Origin: Atopobium minutum | Lineage (GTDB): Bacteria; Actinomycetota; Coriobacteriia; Coriobacteriales; Atopobiaceae | Length of the DNA: 64,000 bases | Reading direction: 5' to 3' | Assembly (NCBI GenBank): GCA_900105895.1 | Contig: FNSH01000001.1 | Span: 1,189,501-1,253,500, forward strand | Shown here: piece after piece, positions 1 to 9,824 of the stretch | Layout: each line of letters begins with the position of its first letter | Numbering within the stretch: the first letter of the stretch is position 1 | Program-made: the position numbers and the translations under genes | Notes under the pieces: generated by a model | What the model was told of the DNA's origin: nothing | Database searches by the model: none | What the model saw: the letters and a program-made list of their open reading frames with translations, nothing else

Positions 1-423
1 AAGCCTCAGGCAGAAGAGATAGCCAAAAAACATCTTGATTCCGTGGGTCTTCTCGACTTTGCGCATGCATCTGTTACATCACTGTCGGGCGGCCAAAAGC
101 AGCGTGTAGCCATTGCGCGAGCCCTATGTATGGAGCCCGAGATCATGCTGTTTGACGAGCCTACCAGCGCGCTTGATCCAGAAATTGTCGGCGAAGTCCT
201 CATGGTTATGCGTGACCTGGCAGCCCAGGGTATGACCATGGTTGTGGTTACGCATGAGATGGACTTTGCAAAAAATGTTTCCGATAAGGTCGTGTTTATG
301 GATCAGGGAGTCATTGCAGAGATGGGTGACCCGCACAAACTGTTTACTAATCCAGATTGCGATCGTACGCGCGAGTTTTTGTCGCGTTATTTGGAAGATA
401 CCGGCGTAGAAGGCGTAGACTAG
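1..423 (+). CDS. Polar amino-acid ABC transporter ATP-binding protein (3' part)
   Basis: This is the C-terminal 140 residues of a GlnQ/HisP-type ATPase; the reading frame is open from the first base, so the start lies outside the window. Visible are the ABC signature with the following helix ([15 protein letters not shown]), Walker B with D-loop ([11 protein letters not shown]) and the H-loop histidine ([10 protein letters not shown]). The family energises uptake of polar amino acids together with a membrane permease and a binding protein, which are presumably encoded upstream. The C-terminus ends shortly after the H-loop helix, without an extra regulatory domain, as is usual for the polar amino-acid group. 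Which amino acid is carried cannot be told from this fragment. Confidence 0.93.
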   Translation, partial: KPQAEEIAKKHLDSVGLLDFAHASVTSLSGGQKQRVAIARALCMEPEIMLFDEPTSALDPEIVGEVLMVMRDLAAQGMTMVVVTHEMDFAKNVSDKVVFMDQGVIAEMGDPHKLFTNPDCDRTREFLSRYLEDTGVEGVD

Positions 424-486
424 CGGCAGAGTTCTGCACTTTTGGCTTTTCTGCTCGTGAACTTTATCGTTGTTTTGGGAGTGGAT

Positions 487-2115
487 ATGGGACAACAATT
501 GCGTGTGATTTCCTCTAATCACCTCTTTATTTCTGCCGATAAGCCCAATGAGGCGGCAACGCTTGTGCTGGAACAAGATCGCGTGGCTCAGGTTTTGCCT
601 CGTGAGGCCTTCGCTCAATTTGCTGGTCAGGCAGATGCGCTTGATGTGGGAGACAACTTTGTCTGCCCAGGGTTTCATGACGCACATCAGCACGTGTTTC
701 ACGCGGCGTTGTTTCCCTCACGCTTGGCAACTGAATATCCCGGTACTAGCGAGAAGGACTGCGTAGAGCACATGCGCGAGTTTGCCGCCACAAGACCAGG
801 CAATGGGTGGCTGGTCAGTCATGGCTGGCGCGAGATTTTGTGGAGTCCTTCCAATGTTCCTACGCGAGCCTCTTTGGATGAGGTATTTCCCAACAGACCC
901 GTGGCTATGTACTCGGGGGATGCGCATACGCTGTGGCTTAACAGCTGTGGCATGCGTGAACTGGGTATTACGGATGACACCACGCCACCTGCAGGTGGTA
1001 GCTTTGACAGGGATGAACAGGGCCATCTTACCGGCGTGTTGCGTGAAGCGGCGGGCATGGTATACATTGCACGTATTTTGGCGAGCTTTAGCACAGAGGA
1101 GCTCAAAGAAATATATGCCAACTACTTTAAGCAGCTTAATGCCTTGGGTATTACGAACGTGTGCGACATGGCGCTTTCTTTGGTGGCAGGTGCCGATGGC
1201 ATCAATTCCCACATATACGAGGCGCTACAGGCAGACGGCTGTTTGAGTGTTCGTGCTCATATGTATCCCACGCTTACCGATGATCTTTCTACCTTAGAAG
1301 ACTTACAGGCACGTCTAACAGGACCAAAACTGCGTGCTCCTGGCTTTAAGCAATTTTTTGATGGCGTTTCTAGCCAGCATACGGCTTGGTGTTCTCAGCC
1401 GTATACCAACGCACGTTTTGCAGGGGATGTGGGGCGCCCAACGGTGAGTCCCGAGCGCATGCGTGAGCTGGTGCTTAAGGCCGCGGCAGCTGGTCATTCT
1501 GTGCGTATCCATACCATTGGCGATCGTGCGGTATCCGAGGCACTTGCTATTTTTGAGGAAGCTCATGCACGCTATGGTACGCCCACTCAGGGAGCCAACA
1601 CCATGGAGCACATAGAGGATATTGTGCCTTCAGACCTTACCCGCTTTGCTGCTGCTCAGGTGGTTGCTTCCGTACAGCCCCCTCATGTGACCATTGATAT
1701 AACGCAGCCCGCACGAGACTTGGGAGAGCAACGCGCTTCTCGCATGTGGCCATTTGCTCAGATGCTTGATGCTGGAGCTACGTTGGCATTGGGCACCGAT
1801 GCTCCCGTTGTATCGGCCAACTCGGGTGATGTGCTCTACACTGCTTGCACACGCAAAACTCCTGTGGGGCATCAGCCTGCCGGTGGATGGTATCCTGAGC
1901 ATGCGCTCACACGTATCCAAACCGTGGCTGCCTACACCCAGGGAAGCGCTGCGGCAACAGGGCGTGCGCATGAGCTGGGCACCCTAGAGCCCGGCATGTT
2001 TGCAGACCTTGTTGTGTGGGATACCAATTTGCTGAGCTGTGCAGATGAGCAGCTGCAGCTGGCTCGTCCTATACTTACGGTATGCGCGGGCGAGAAGGTC
2101 TTTGAGCGCGCCTAA
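487..2115 (+). CDS. Amidohydrolase family 3 protein (YtcJ-like)
   Basis: A metal-dependent hydrolase of about 542 residues, similar in size and motifs to YtcJ/exoenzyme-regulatory-type amidohydrolases; the natural substrate is unknown. The metal-binding signature GFHDAHQH lies near residue 60. Later come RIHTIGDRAV and MEHIEDI, each with a candidate metal-binding histidine, and LGTDAPVVS with the catalytic-type aspartate. I chose ATG 487 because GGGAG sits just upstream; an in-frame TTG at 442 would add an N-terminus that looks non-homologous and hydrophobic. The gene starts 63 bp after the ABC ATPase gene and is followed after 46 bp by nadE, so the three may be co-transcribed. No signal peptide is evident, so a cytoplasmic enzyme is expected. 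Confidence 0.85.
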   Translation: MGQQLRVISSNHLFISADKPNEAATLVLEQDRVAQVLPREAFAQFAGQADALDVGDNFVCPGFHDAHQHVFHAALFPSRLATEYPGTSEKDCVEHMREFAATRPGNGWLVSHGWREILWSPSNVPTRASLDEVFPNRPVAMYSGDAHTLWLNSCGMRELGITDDTTPPAGGSFDRDEQGHLTGVLREAAGMVYIARILASFSTEELKEIYANYFKQLNALGITNVCDMALSLVAGADGINSHIYEALQADGCLSVRAHMYPTLTDDLSTLEDLQARLTGPKLRAPGFKQFFDGVSSQHTAWCSQPYTNARFAGDVGRPTVSPERMRELVLKAAAAGHSVRIHTIGDRAVSEALAIFEEAHARYGTPTQGANTMEHIEDIVPSDLTRFAAAQVVASVQPPHVTIDITQPARDLGEQRASRMWPFAQMLDAGATLALGTDAPVVSANSGDVLYTACTRKTPVGHQPAGGWYPEHALTRIQTVAAYTQGSAAATGRAHELGTLEPGMFADLVVWDTNLLSCADEQLQLARPILTVCAGEKVFERA

Positions 2116-2161
2116 ACTAGTACTGTGCAGCAGCATCAAAAGAGCTGTAGAAAGGGTTGCC

Positions 2162-4102
2162 ATGAAAGACGGATTTATAAGCGTTGCAGCGGTGACGCCT
2201 CAGGTGAAAGTGGCTGATGTTACCTACAACATGGTGCAATCCTTTGAAGCTATTAAGCAGGCTGCTGCTGAGGGCGCACGCGTTATTGTGCTGCCCGAGC
2301 TGGGCCTTACGGGCTATAGCTGCGAGGATCTGTTTTGGCAAGATGCCCTTTTGGATGCTTCAGAGCAAGCGCTTGCCACACTTATCGAGCAAACCGCACA
2401 GCTTGATGCACTTATCATGGTGGGTGTTCCCGCTTGTATTAACGCTCAGTTGTACAACTGTGCTGCCGTCTTTTGCCATGGTGAGCTCTTGGGGCTTGTG
2501 CCTAAAAAGGCGTTGCCTACCTATAACGAGTTTTATGAAGGTCGTCATTTTAGTGTGGGTCCCGATGACCTCTTTCTTGTGGATTTTGCAGGCTACTCAG
2601 ATGTGAGTTTTGGCACTCACCAGCTCTTTGTCTGTTCTGATATGCCTTCTCTGAGCGTTGCGGTAGAAATTTGCGAAGACCTGTGGGTGCCACGTCCGCC
2701 TTCTCTTGATGCGGCGCTTGCCGGAGCAACGGTTATTTGTAACCTGTCTGCTTCAAATGAAGTGGTGGGTAAGACAGATTACCGCCGTGATCTGGTACGT
2801 GGGCAAAGCGCACGTCTTGTTGCTGGCTATGTGTATACCAGTGCAGGTTGGGGAGAATCTACCACCGATGTGGTCTTTGGTGGGCATAAGCTCATTTGTG
2901 AAAATGGAAGTATCTTGGCAGAATCTGCGCCCTTTAGTGACGCACTGTGCCTTTCGCAACTTGATCTTTCCCGTCTTGCTGCTGATCGTAGGCGTATTTC
3001 TACCTTCCAAACAGCAGCTGCACCAGAGCAGGCAGACTACTTTGTCAATACGTTTAATCTGCCTGTGGTGTCCACCCAGCTTACTCGCCACATTGATCCT
3101 CATCCCTTTGTGCCCTCCAACAAAACCCGTAAGACTGAGCGCTGTGAAGAAATTTTTGAGATTCAAGCACATGGTCTGGCCAAGCGCTTGCAGCATACCC
3201 ACTCTGAACATGTGGTGATTGGCGTTTCTGGTGGTTTGGATTCCACTCTTGCGCTTTTGGTGTGCGCACGAGCCTTTGATCTTCTCGATTTGGATCATGA
3301 GGGCATCATTGCAGTTACCATGCCCGGCTTTGGTACCACCGCACGCACCCATAACAATGCAACAGAGCTTACAGCTGCCTTGGGAGCAACTCTGCTTGAG
3401 GTTTCCATTGGCGATGCGGTTCGTCAGCATTTTGCGGACATTGGGCATGATGAGTCGATCCATGATGTTACCTATGAAAATGCTCAAGCACGTGAGCGTA
3501 CACAGATTTTGATGGATATTGCTAACCAGGAAAGCGGTCTGGTTATTGGCACGGGAGACCTGTCGGAGCTGGCGCTTGGGTGGGCTACCTACAACGGTGA
3601 TCACATGAGTATGTATGCGGTTAATGCCTCCATTCCTAAAACGCTCATTCGTCATTTGGTGGCGTACGTTGCCGATAAGTGCGAGAGCGAGGAGCTTTCC
3701 AGTGTACTGTTGGATGTATTGGCAACACCCGTTTCTCCAGAGTTGTTGCCCGCAAGTGCGGACGGTACGATATCGCAAAAAACAGAAGACCTGGTTGGCC
3801 CCTATGAGCTGCATGACTTCTTCTTGTACAACATGCTGCGTTGTGGTTTTGCTCCGGCAAAGATTTATCGCTTGGCTTGCCTTGCCTTTGATGGAAACCA
3901 TGGAGCAAAAGCCTATGATGGCATAACTATTTTGTTGTGGCTTAAGGTCTTTTATCGTCGTTTCTTTGCCCAGCAGTTTAAGCGCAGCTGTTTACCCGAT
4001 GGACCTAAGGTGGGTTCTGTTGCTGTGTCTCCGCGTGGTGATTTGCGTATGCCATCCGATGCCGTGGCGCACCTGTGGCTTGATCAACTAGAACAGCTGT
4101 AA
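2162..4102 (+). CDS. nadE: Glutamine-dependent NAD(+) synthetase
   Basis: A 646-residue two-domain enzyme that makes NAD from nicotinic acid adenine dinucleotide, ATP and glutamine. The N-terminal nitrilase-type glutaminase shows the expected Glu-Lys-Cys triad in VLPELGLTGYS, LVPKKALPTYNEF and VEICEDLWVP. The C-terminal synthetase carries the PP-loop VSGGLDSTLAL and the later GTGDLSELALGW motif. The length fits the actinobacterial/long form, which channels ammonia between domains. ATG 2162 is preceded by AAAGGG; an in-frame upstream extension to 2039 overlaps the amidohydrolase gene and has no family similarity. The enzyme is expected to be cytoplasmic and octameric as in the family. Confidence 0.95.
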   Translation: MKDGFISVAAVTPQVKVADVTYNMVQSFEAIKQAAAEGARVIVLPELGLTGYSCEDLFWQDALLDASEQALATLIEQTAQLDALIMVGVPACINAQLYNCAAVFCHGELLGLVPKKALPTYNEFYEGRHFSVGPDDLFLVDFAGYSDVSFGTHQLFVCSDMPSLSVAVEICEDLWVPRPPSLDAALAGATVICNLSASNEVVGKTDYRRDLVRGQSARLVAGYVYTSAGWGESTTDVVFGGHKLICENGSILAESAPFSDALCLSQLDLSRLAADRRRISTFQTAAAPEQADYFVNTFNLPVVSTQLTRHIDPHPFVPSNKTRKTERCEEIFEIQAHGLAKRLQHTHSEHVVIGVSGGLDSTLALLVCARAFDLLDLDHEGIIAVTMPGFGTTARTHNNATELTAALGATLLEVSIGDAVRQHFADIGHDESIHDVTYENAQARERTQILMDIANQESGLVIGTGDLSELALGWATYNGDHMSMYAVNASIPKTLIRHLVAYVADKCESEELSSVLLDVLATPVSPELLPASADGTISQKTEDLVGPYELHDFFLYNMLRCGFAPAKIYRLACLAFDGNHGAKAYDGITILLWLKVFYRRFFAQQFKRSCLPDGPKVGSVAVSPRGDLRMPSDAVAHLWLDQLEQL

Positions 4103-4117
4103 AACCAAAAAAGAAAA

Positions 4118-4161
4118 ATCGCACCTGGATGTGGAGATGATATCCCTCATTCAGGTGCGAT
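4118..4161 (-). terminator. Rho-independent terminator of cassette 1
   Basis: A perfect 10-bp inverted repeat (ATCGCACCTG at 4118-4127, CAGGTGCGAT at 4152-4161) with some inner pairing. Read on the minus strand the stem is followed by a U-rich run (complement of the A-rich stretch 4104-4117), so it ends the minus-strand cassette. On the plus strand the tail is only weakly U-rich, so it may also slow transcripts coming from nadE. Confidence 0.85.
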
Positions 4162-4183
4162 CTATTATCGGTGCTCGTAGCGT

Positions 4184-5107
4184 TTACGCAAGCAGGGACA
4201 GCACGTGGTCAACCGTGAGTCCATATTTTTCTTTCAGTGCATCACCTGGACCAGATTCTGTAAAGACGTCATTAACGCCAATCCTATACAGAGGTGCATG
4301 AGAAGGTATATCACAAATGGTTTCTGCAACCAGACTTCCCACACCTCCAATAACACTGTGGTTCTCAACGGTAATGATGCGTTTTACATCTTGTGCGAGT
4401 GTGCGCAACAGCTTAGTATCCACTGGCTTAATGCTGCTGATATTTACCAGCTTGCCGTTGAGGTTACGCTGTAAGGCAGCCTCAAAACTCCTCATGGCAA
4501 GGTCTGTAGTTGAGCCCTCATAAATGAGTGCAAAGTCCTGGCCCTTATCGCAAACAATCTGGGCTTTACCGGGTGCAATACGCTCAGTAGCAGGAAGATT
4601 GGGTACATCACCTCGCGTCGTACGAATAAATACAGGACCTTTAATGGCAATGGCACAATCAATGGCGTCATACAGTTCATCGGGATTAAAGGGATCAAGA
4701 ATAGTGAGATCGGGGATAGCACGCATAACGGCAATATCCTCATTAGCATGGTGAGTGGCGCCGTCATACCCACCGTCCATGCCGTTGTGTGTTCCGATCA
4801 TCTTGACATTCAGATTTCCATAGCAGGCTTGACGGATTTGGGTCCAACAGGTGCCCGTTATAAATAACGAGAAGTCCACGAAGAAGGGAATACCTCCCTC
4901 AACCGCAATACCAGCCGCTGCGGACAAGGCATTTTGTTCTGCTATGCCTGTTTCGACAAAATGCTCAGGGTGCTTTGCAGCAAACTGGGCTGCCGTTGTT
5001 GAGCCAGCTAAGTCAGCATCCAGAACAAAGATGTTAGAGTGTTTTTCAAAGGCGGCATTAAGAGCATCTCCTACCAGAGTGCGAAGGGAAATAAGCTGAT
5101 AGTCCAT
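4184..5107 (-). CDS. Transketolase C-terminal (pyrimidine/TkC) subunit, cassette 1
   Basis: A 307-residue protein covering the pyrimidine-binding and C-terminal domains of transketolase, which in this split form pairs with the preceding gene product. Visible are VLDADLAGST near residue 30, the ETGIAEQNALSAAAG motif with the catalytic glutamate that activates thiamine diphosphate, and the substrate loop GGYDGATHHANED. That loop differs from canonical transketolase (GEDGPTHQP), which suggests an unusual donor or acceptor sugar phosphate. It starts 5 bp after the partner gene; the ribosome binding site GGAGGTG overlaps the partner's stop codon, pointing to coupled translation. It is the last gene of the cassette, before the terminator at 4118-4161. 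Confidence 0.9.
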   Translation of the reverse strand: MDYQLISLRTLVGDALNAAFEKHSNIFVLDADLAGSTTAAQFAAKHPEHFVETGIAEQNALSAAAGIAVEGGIPFFVDFSLFITGTCWTQIRQACYGNLNVKMIGTHNGMDGGYDGATHHANEDIAVMRAIPDLTILDPFNPDELYDAIDCAIAIKGPVFIRTTRGDVPNLPATERIAPGKAQIVCDKGQDFALIYEGSTTDLAMRSFEAALQRNLNGKLVNISSIKPVDTKLLRTLAQDVKRIITVENHSVIGGVGSLVAETICDIPSHAPLYRIGVNDVFTESGPGDALKEKYGLTVDHVLSLLA

Positions 5108-5112
5108 TGTGG

Positions 5113-5982
5113 TTACACCTCCATTTCATGGGCTGAATCAGTTGCATCAGGTGTTGAGATGGCTGCTGAGTAAGCGTCCTCCTCAGCAGCTAAATCCGCC
5201 AATGCAAGCTCGTATTGCTCATCGTTGATGCCCTTGGAGTGCCAGGCTGGATTATCTTCCATATACCGTATGCCCTTGCCCTTAATGGTGTTACAGATAA
5301 TGGCACAAGGTGCATCTTGAGAATCTTTTGCGGCCTTGATAGCGCTCAGGATTTCATCCATGTTGTGTCCATCAATCTCATATACCTTGAAGTTAAAAGC
5401 TTTGAGCTTATCGGCCAGCGGCTCAAGGGTGATATTGTCATCGGTAGGGCCGCCTGATGACAGGCGGTTACGATCGATAAAGACAGCAAGATTGTTGAGT
5501 TTATAATGGCCAATAGCCATAAAGGCTTCCCAGTTTTGTCCCTCTTGCAGCTCCCCGTCGCCAACAATGACATATACCATGTGTTTATCATGGTTGGTTC
5601 GCTTTGCCATTGCCATGCCAAAACCAGCAGAAAGACCTTGACCCAACAAGCCGGTTGTCGCATCAATCTGGGGATACGAGCGCGCACAGGGATGGCCCTG
5701 TAACTTAGAATTTAATTGCCTAAAGCTTGCATATTCCTTCTCGTCAATCAGGCCTTTCTCGGTAAATTCTGCATATAGCGCAGGAGTACAGTGCCCTTTA
5801 GAAAGAACCAAACGAGCTCGTTGGCTGGCAGCAAAATCTATTTCATTTTCATAGAGAGCGGTAAGAACATCAATAACGGAAAGAGAGCCGCCCACATGTC
5901 CTACACCAGCCTTATGGACCATGTCTATAATGCGACGTCTATTTCGGTGTGCGATAAGCGCAAGTTGTTTTGCAGTATACAT
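5113..5982 (-). CDS. Transketolase N-terminal (TPP-binding) subunit, cassette 1
   Basis: A 289-residue thiamine-diphosphate-binding half of a split transketolase. It shows the conserved GHVGGSLS, SKGHCTPALYA, a GLLGQGLSAGFG loop and the TPP/Mg motif GDGELQEGQNWEA. Both halves are needed for two-carbon ketol transfer, so it should form a heterotetramer with the product of the gene immediately downstream. It lies between the ascorbate-type EIIC gene and the second transketolase gene on the minus strand, so the sugar phosphate delivered by this PTS is the likely substrate or lies one step before it. The Shine-Dalgarno AGGAGGG lies rather far (about 11 bp) from ATG 5982. Confidence 0.92.
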   Translation of the reverse strand: MYTAKQLALIAHRNRRRIIDMVHKAGVGHVGGSLSVIDVLTALYENEIDFAASQRARLVLSKGHCTPALYAEFTEKGLIDEKEYASFRQLNSKLQGHPCARSYPQIDATTGLLGQGLSAGFGMAMAKRTNHDKHMVYVIVGDGELQEGQNWEAFMAIGHYKLNNLAVFIDRNRLSSGGPTDDNITLEPLADKLKAFNFKVYEIDGHNMDEILSAIKAAKDSQDAPCAIICNTIKGKGIRYMEDNPAWHSKGINDEQYELALADLAAEEDAYSAAISTPDATDSAHEMEV

Positions 5983-6001
5983 ACTAAAGCTGCCCTCCTG
6001 C

Positions 6002-7285
6002 CTATGCGCCCATAAAGAGACGACCGATATACCAAATCAAAAGTCCGATGACATTAAAGTCGGTTTCTGGGAAGGCGGTACCGGTAAGGCCAATGTTTGC
6101 CATAACGGGATAGATAAGAGCAGGACCAACAGCAATCAAAACACCTACTACAAAGGCACCCGCAACACAGCCCTTCCAGCCACCAGTTGCGTTACCAAAG
6201 ACGCCTGCAGTAGCACCAATAAAGAAGTAGGGAACAGCCACCGGAATAACCACCAGTGCTCCAAGGGCACTCATAACTGCCATGGAAAGCAGTCCGCCAA
6301 CATAGGCAGCGATAAAACCAATAACAGTAGCGGTTGGGGCGAAGCCAAAGATAACGGGGCAGTCAAGTGCAGGCTTAGCGTTGGGAATGAGTTTTTCAGA
6401 GATGCCAACAAAGGCGCCTTCAATTTCACCCAAAAAGAGACGAACACCCGTAATAACAACGTAGAGCCCACCAGCAAATTTAAGACCTTCAAACAAGGGG
6501 AAAACAAGCCAGCTTTGTCCGTTTGATAACTCTTCTACAGCACCTTTACCGGCTGCAATACATGCAACGTAATAAATGACAACCATGGTTACTGCAACGC
6601 CAATGACATAGTCTTTAAAGATGCTTAGCCAGCCAGGAAGTTTAATATCTTCGGTACTTTGTTCTGGGTCGCCAACCTTAGATCCAATCCAGCCTGCAAG
6701 GGCATATCCCAAGGTTACATAATGGCCAATGGCAATGTCATTACTGCCGGTAACTTTGTCCATATAGGGCTGTGCAATTGCAGGAAATATTGCTGCACAA
6801 AAACCGAGGATGATACCACCAAAAATAATGATTACTACATCGGGTACACCAAGAGCTTTAAACATAATGGAGATTAACGCTGCAAAATACAGGTTGTGTT
6901 GGCCGGTAAGAAAGATGCTCTTAAAAGGTGTGACGCGCGCAACAATAAGGTTGCTCACAAATCCAATGAGCATGACCAATGAGACAATGGCGCCAAACTT
7001 TTCTTGGGCTAATGCTGTCATTGCTTCTGCAAGTGGCAAGATACCCTCAATGCCAAAGCCTGTTTGGAAAAGGGTTTGGAAGCTGGTTAATGAATTTGCA
7101 ACCGCTGCGGTACCAATATTAAAGACCAAAAACCCGATGATGGTTTTGAGAGTACCCGTAAGAATTTTATAGGGTTTCTCGCGCTGTAAAATAAGGCCAA
7201 CCATAGCGATAAGCCCAACCAAAACAGCGGCATTTGCCAAAACATCAAAGGCAACGGCCTCAAAAATAGCTTGAATCAGTTCCAT
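6002..7285 (-). CDS. PTS EIIC component, ascorbate (UlaA/SgaT) family, cassette 1
   Basis: A 427-residue polytopic membrane protein of the AG (ascorbate-galactitol) PTS superfamily, with about ten hydrophobic segments. Recognisable UlaA-type features are the N-terminal ANAAVLVGLIAMVGLILQ segment, the LTGQHNLYFAA loop and the ATAGVFGNATGGWKG motif near the C-terminus. It transports and, with EIIB, phosphorylates an ascorbate-like or keto-sugar substrate. ATG 7285 has a strong AAGGAGG site. Linked genes are EIIB upstream and a split transketolase downstream. No stand-alone EIIA is present in this operon, so the phosphoryl group may come from the EIIA domain of the regulator or from cassette 2. 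Confidence 0.92.
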   Translation of the reverse strand: MELIQAIFEAVAFDVLANAAVLVGLIAMVGLILQREKPYKILTGTLKTIIGFLVFNIGTAAVANSLTSFQTLFQTGFGIEGILPLAEAMTALAQEKFGAIVSLVMLIGFVSNLIVARVTPFKSIFLTGQHNLYFAALISIMFKALGVPDVVIIIFGGIILGFCAAIFPAIAQPYMDKVTGSNDIAIGHYVTLGYALAGWIGSKVGDPEQSTEDIKLPGWLSIFKDYVIGVAVTMVVIYYVACIAAGKGAVEELSNGQSWLVFPLFEGLKFAGGLYVVITGVRLFLGEIEGAFVGISEKLIPNAKPALDCPVIFGFAPTATVIGFIAAYVGGLLSMAVMSALGALVVIPVAVPYFFIGATAGVFGNATGGWKGCVAGAFVVGVLIAVGPALIYPVMANIGLTGTAFPETDFNVIGLLIWYIGRLFMGA

Positions 7286-7299
7286 TGCTGTCTACCTCC

Positions 7300-7599
7300 T
7301 TATGCCTCATGTGCTTTATCGTCAAGAAACTTTTGGAGCTTTTTGGTGATTTCCTCTTTGTTCATAAGGTTGTCGATGCCAATGACATAGGGCACGTCAT
7401 CCTTAAGCTCATCTGCTAGATCAGACATAGTGATAAAGAGATCACCCTTAAACGATTTCACTGCGTCGAGCGTGTCATGATGCAGCTCAATAGGGAAATC
7501 ATGTGCTTTGACTACCTGCTGAACCTTGATCTTAAGCATCATCGACGAACCCATGCCGGTACGACATGCGATGAGTGCTTCATACGTTTGAGTGTTCAT
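7300..7599 (-). CDS. PTS EIIB component, ascorbate/galactitol type, cassette 1
   Basis: A 99-residue cytoplasmic phosphocarrier. The P-loop-like CRTGMGSS motif around Cys12 holds the phosphorylated cysteine that donates phosphate to sugar on EIIC. The length is normal for a free SgaB-type EIIB. It sits 23 bp after the regulator gene and 14 bp before the EIIC gene in the same orientation. Confidence 0.92.
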   Translation of the reverse strand: MNTQTYEALIACRTGMGSSMMLKIKVQQVVKAHDFPIELHHDTLDAVKSFKGDLFITMSDLADELKDDVPYVIGIDNLMNKEEITKKLQKFLDDKAHEA

Positions 7600-7622
7600 A
7601 AATCTCCGTCTTTCCGTAGTGC

Positions 7623-9767
7623 TTAACAGTCGATGGTTGCCGTCATGGTCTTTTCAAAATGTTTAATCTGTTTTGTGATTTCGGCCGGCTGTATGGCCTG
7701 AGCCATGCAGGTAAGTGACGTGCTGTCTTGCAACAGCTCACTAAGACATTGCAAGGCTGTCATGTGTGTTTGAGGGCCTGTTGATGCAAGCATAAAAACG
7801 TATTTAACGGGATCATTGCTGGTATTTCCATAGCTAACAGGCGTTTTAAGCCGTGCCAGAGACATACCGGTTTTATTGACGCCAATGGCACTGCTTGCAT
7901 GTGCCAGCGCTATTCCTTTGGTAATAACAACATAGGGCCCATACTCCGCAATGTTTTTAATGACCTCATCAACATATGCTGAGGTAATTTCACCTGTTTT
8001 GAGTAAAGGTTGGCCTGCGGCCTTAACAGATGATTGCCAGTCATCACATGTAACGTCCAGTACAATGTGGTCCTTGCTGAGTAAATCGCTTAACATGGGA
8101 TCTTCACCTCCTTGTTCTTTGAGTGCTCCATAGGTCTGTAAGTAGCTTTGTAGGGCTGCAATAAGTTTTGCTTCGTCTTGTGGGTGGGAGTATTCCAGTA
8201 AAATAGCCTGTAGCTTTTTTGCACTGGTGCTAAGGATTGGTCCAAGGTGGGCATCTTGCTTTGTATAGAATCCCAGTTGGCTTAATTTGGTAGCTACCTT
8301 TATGCAATCTTCTGCATCCAAAAGTGGTCCAACCTTTAACCAAGGAGTGCTTATTTTTGTAATGCTGGAAGGCAGGGTTGAGATAACAAGATCGATCTCA
8401 CCAAGAGGCATGGAAGTAAGGCGATGTGCAGCCACTATAGAAACAATGTTTACGCTAAATTGTTGTTGTAAACGAGAGGCTAAAAGTTCTGCAGTTCCAA
8501 TTCCCGTGGCACAGACAACAATAATCTGCGGTTTGTGCTGGTATGTTCTATGGATACGAGCCAGTGCAGCACCAAAGTGCACCATAATATAGGACAGCTC
8601 GTCTTCTGTAGGATTGATCAATTGGTCAAGACCACAGCTGCTACTTTTTTGGCGGATGATCTGATACAGGTCACTATATTCCTGCAGAAGCTCATCTCGT
8701 AAGGGATTTGTGAGTGTAAGCTTGGCAGCTTTACGATTTGCTGCAGTTGCAACATGTTGAACCAAATTGGTATAAAGCTTCTTGTCCTGTTTAAAGCCAG
8801 CGTGCATGCAGGCATCAACCGCACTAATAAGTGCTGTACAGGCAAGCTCAATAGCGGTATTAACCTGAGGCTTATCGGCTTGTACCCTCCAGCCATATAA
8901 GCCAAGATGCAAGCCAATATAAAGTAGCTCATCATCAGGAAGTGCAATTTCAAAATAGTCGTTTACCTGTTCCACGATATAGTGTGCGATTTTGTAGCGC
9001 ACCTCATCAAGTTGAGTACTGGCGGTAAGCAAGCTGGTATCTGGCGTTGCCTTATCGCGCATATCCTTAAAGCGCTGAACTGAAAGAAGGATATGAATGA
9101 TAATGGCCTCAAATGACGCATCATCAAGTAAAACGGAGCAATACGCCTCGGCATTGCTGACAATAGCTGCCACTTCTTGCAGGTTTTCCAGGGGAAAGAG
9201 CTCTTCATAGTCATGCGGATCAAAAGCCAAATGAAAGCGCGAGAGGTTCTTATATTCTTTTACAATGGCCGATAAAACTTCTCTGCGTGCAGATTCTGGG
9301 GCTTTAAGGTATAGGCCTTTACCTGCTTCTGAAATAAGCTTTGTGTTGTGTGCAGCATAGTATTTACGCACTTCTGCCATATCGCGAACAACCGTGTCGT
9401 AACTGACAGAAAAGTTATCGGCAATCTCTTGCATGGTGACATAGCATTCAGAAGACCAAGCAATGTAGAAAGCCGTAAGCAGTATGCGCTCTTTGACGCT
9501 TAGGGGATTTTTATTAAAGTCTCGTATCTCGTCAAGAAACTCTGATTGTATGAGGCTTTGACTCGTAATGCCAGCATGAAGGTAGGCAATATTGCGATAA
9601 ATACTTACCGCCTCTATGCCAACTGTTGACTCAAGTGCGGTGTTTAACTCATCAATATCGTAGCGAATTTGTCTTTTACTGAGAGAGAACAGGTCAGCAA
9701 ATTCATTCAGGCCAAATGACCCATGCTCAATAAGGAGCTGCAATTCTTTTCTTTGTCGGCTGTTCAT
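7623..9767 (-). CDS. PRD-containing transcriptional regulator with EIIB- and EIIA-like domains (MtlR/LicR type)
   Basis: A 714-residue DNA-binding activator of the BglG/LicR/MtlR family. In order: helix-turn-helix around residues 1-45, a second HTH (Mga-type) around 100-145, PRD1 and PRD2 (roughly 180-400), a GatB-like EIIB domain starting near 410 (VVCATGIGTAELL with the conserved Cys), and an ascorbate-type EIIA domain at the C-terminus, with a candidate phosphohistidine in GIALAHASS. Such proteins sense PTS phosphorylation and switch on the linked PTS genes. It is the first gene of cassette 1 and is divergent from groES. Because the cassette has no separate EIIA, the fused domain might also feed the transporter, which is inference. 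Confidence 0.9.
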   Translation of the reverse strand: MNSRQRKELQLLIEHGSFGLNEFADLFSLSKRQIRYDIDELNTALESTVGIEAVSIYRNIAYLHAGITSQSLIQSEFLDEIRDFNKNPLSVKERILLTAFYIAWSSECYVTMQEIADNFSVSYDTVVRDMAEVRKYYAAHNTKLISEAGKGLYLKAPESARREVLSAIVKEYKNLSRFHLAFDPHDYEELFPLENLQEVAAIVSNAEAYCSVLLDDASFEAIIIHILLSVQRFKDMRDKATPDTSLLTASTQLDEVRYKIAHYIVEQVNDYFEIALPDDELLYIGLHLGLYGWRVQADKPQVNTAIELACTALISAVDACMHAGFKQDKKLYTNLVQHVATAANRKAAKLTLTNPLRDELLQEYSDLYQIIRQKSSSCGLDQLINPTEDELSYIMVHFGAALARIHRTYQHKPQIIVVCATGIGTAELLASRLQQQFSVNIVSIVAAHRLTSMPLGEIDLVISTLPSSITKISTPWLKVGPLLDAEDCIKVATKLSQLGFYTKQDAHLGPILSTSAKKLQAILLEYSHPQDEAKLIAALQSYLQTYGALKEQGGEDPMLSDLLSKDHIVLDVTCDDWQSSVKAAGQPLLKTGEITSAYVDEVIKNIAEYGPYVVITKGIALAHASSAIGVNKTGMSLARLKTPVSYGNTSNDPVKYVFMLASTGPQTHMTALQCLSELLQDSTSLTCMAQAIQPAEITKQIKHFEKTMTATIDC

Positions 9768-9824
9768 ACTTCATCACCACCTTTAACTATGGGGGTAGAA
9801 CCAGAGGGTCTCAATACGCATTAC

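Noticed and set aside
2753..3901. A 382-codon open frame antisense to nadE
   Set aside because: It is a shadow of the nadE frame with low-complexity composition and no family resemblance.
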